This document shows positions 23,380 through 23,503 of a stretch of DNA of 23,503 nucleotides, piece by piece. Numbering within the stretch: the stretch's first letter is position 1; every line of letters begins with the position of its first letter. Location: positions 1-23,503 of the forward strand of contig CAMLGR010000070.1 in the NCBI GenBank assembly GCA_946479615.1. Reading direction: 5' to 3'. Below the pieces are notes generated by a model. It was given only the letters and a program-made list of their open reading frames with translations, had not been told where the DNA came from and ran no database searches. This stretch comes from an uncultured Bacteroidota bacterium (GTDB lineage: Bacteria; Bacteroidota; Bacteroidia; Chitinophagales; Chitinophagaceae). Position numbers and translations under genes: made by a program.

Positions 23380-23444
23380 GATTGAAGATTTTTGAATATG
23401 ATGAGATCAATTTCCAGCTCATCACATTCCCGGATCTTCAAATC
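23380..23444 (+). other. Long hairpin in the tRNA-Tyr / tRNA-Gly spacer
   Basis: GATTGAAGAT (23380-23389) pairs with ATCTTCAAATC (23434-23444) with one bulge. TGATGAG (23399-23405) pairs with CTCATCA (23418-23424). Before it lies a direct repeat AATTGGCTG (23322-23330 and 23346-23354) within ATTTGAAAATTTG words, another stuttering vocabulary. Confidence 0.5.
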
Positions 23445-23448
23445 AAAT

Positions 23449-23503
23449 GCGGAAGTAGCTCATTTGGTAGAGCGATAGCCTTCCAAGCTATAGGTGGCGA
23501 GTT
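23449..23503 (+). tRNA. tRNA-Gly (anticodon TCC), 3' end outside window
   Basis: GCGGAAG acceptor strand, D-arm GCTC...GAGC, and anticodon arm ATAGC CTTCCAA GCTAT (anticodon 23482-23484) are complete. The window ends in the variable/T-arm region. Confidence 0.93.

Overview
The window looks like a chromosomal segment of a Bacteroidota bacterium, most likely in or near the Chitinophagaceae. The evidence is a pair of type IX secretion (T9SS) genes, several promoters matching the Bacteroidota -7 element TAnnTTTG, an almost complete lack of Shine-Dalgarno (SD) sequences except before rpsU, the order rpsU - xer recombinase - hpf - tRNA-Thr - tRNA-Tyr - tRNA-Gly (which in this phylum usually leads into tuf), and an HscA with the Bacteroidota-type N-terminus. 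The genus assignment is inference; no rRNA is present.

Layout. 1-232: 3' end of a class V aminotransferase. 354-1676: APC-family permease. 1840-2607 (-): secreted glycine-rich protein. 2796-3689: stand-alone cyanophycinase. 3849-5126 (-): tyrS. 5345-11568: porV and a giant PorU-type C25 peptidase (porU2-like), a probable two-gene operon ending in a strong terminator. 11663-13519: hscA. 13537-19580 (-): a tight five-gene envelope-glycan operon, read right to left: acyltransferase, polyprenyl-phosphate-sugar-synthase-like GT2, multi-pass membrane protein A, SAM methyltransferase, paralogous membrane protein B. 19693-20286 (-): ribE. 20524-22696: rpsU, xer-type recombinase and hpf. 23092-23503: tRNA-Thr(TGT), tRNA-Tyr(GTA) and a partial tRNA-Gly(TCC).

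How the genes may work together. PorV and PorU2 belong to the outer-membrane arm of T9SS, where cargo tails are cleaved and anchored. In the 13.5-19.6 kb operon the GT2 would charge a lipid carrier with a sugar. The two GT-C-like membrane proteins could use that donor outside the inner membrane, while the methyltransferase and acyltransferase decorate the product. This assignment rests on family resemblance and gene order and has not been tested. rpsU carries a rare strong SD, in line with published bS21 autoregulation in Flavobacterium.

The most unusual material is non-coding. At least six gene gaps hold stuttering inverted repeats. All share the same architecture (short words of about 6-10 nt repeated with variation, arms facing each other across a loop), but each site uses a different vocabulary. 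The 670-bp gap between the recombinase and hpf holds a perfect-register 11-bp tandem repeat and a large inverted repeat with 35-bp arms carrying one mismatch. Just upstream of tRNA-Thr lies a decayed or tRNA-like copy of its ends. These were read by eye; no database search or folding program was run.
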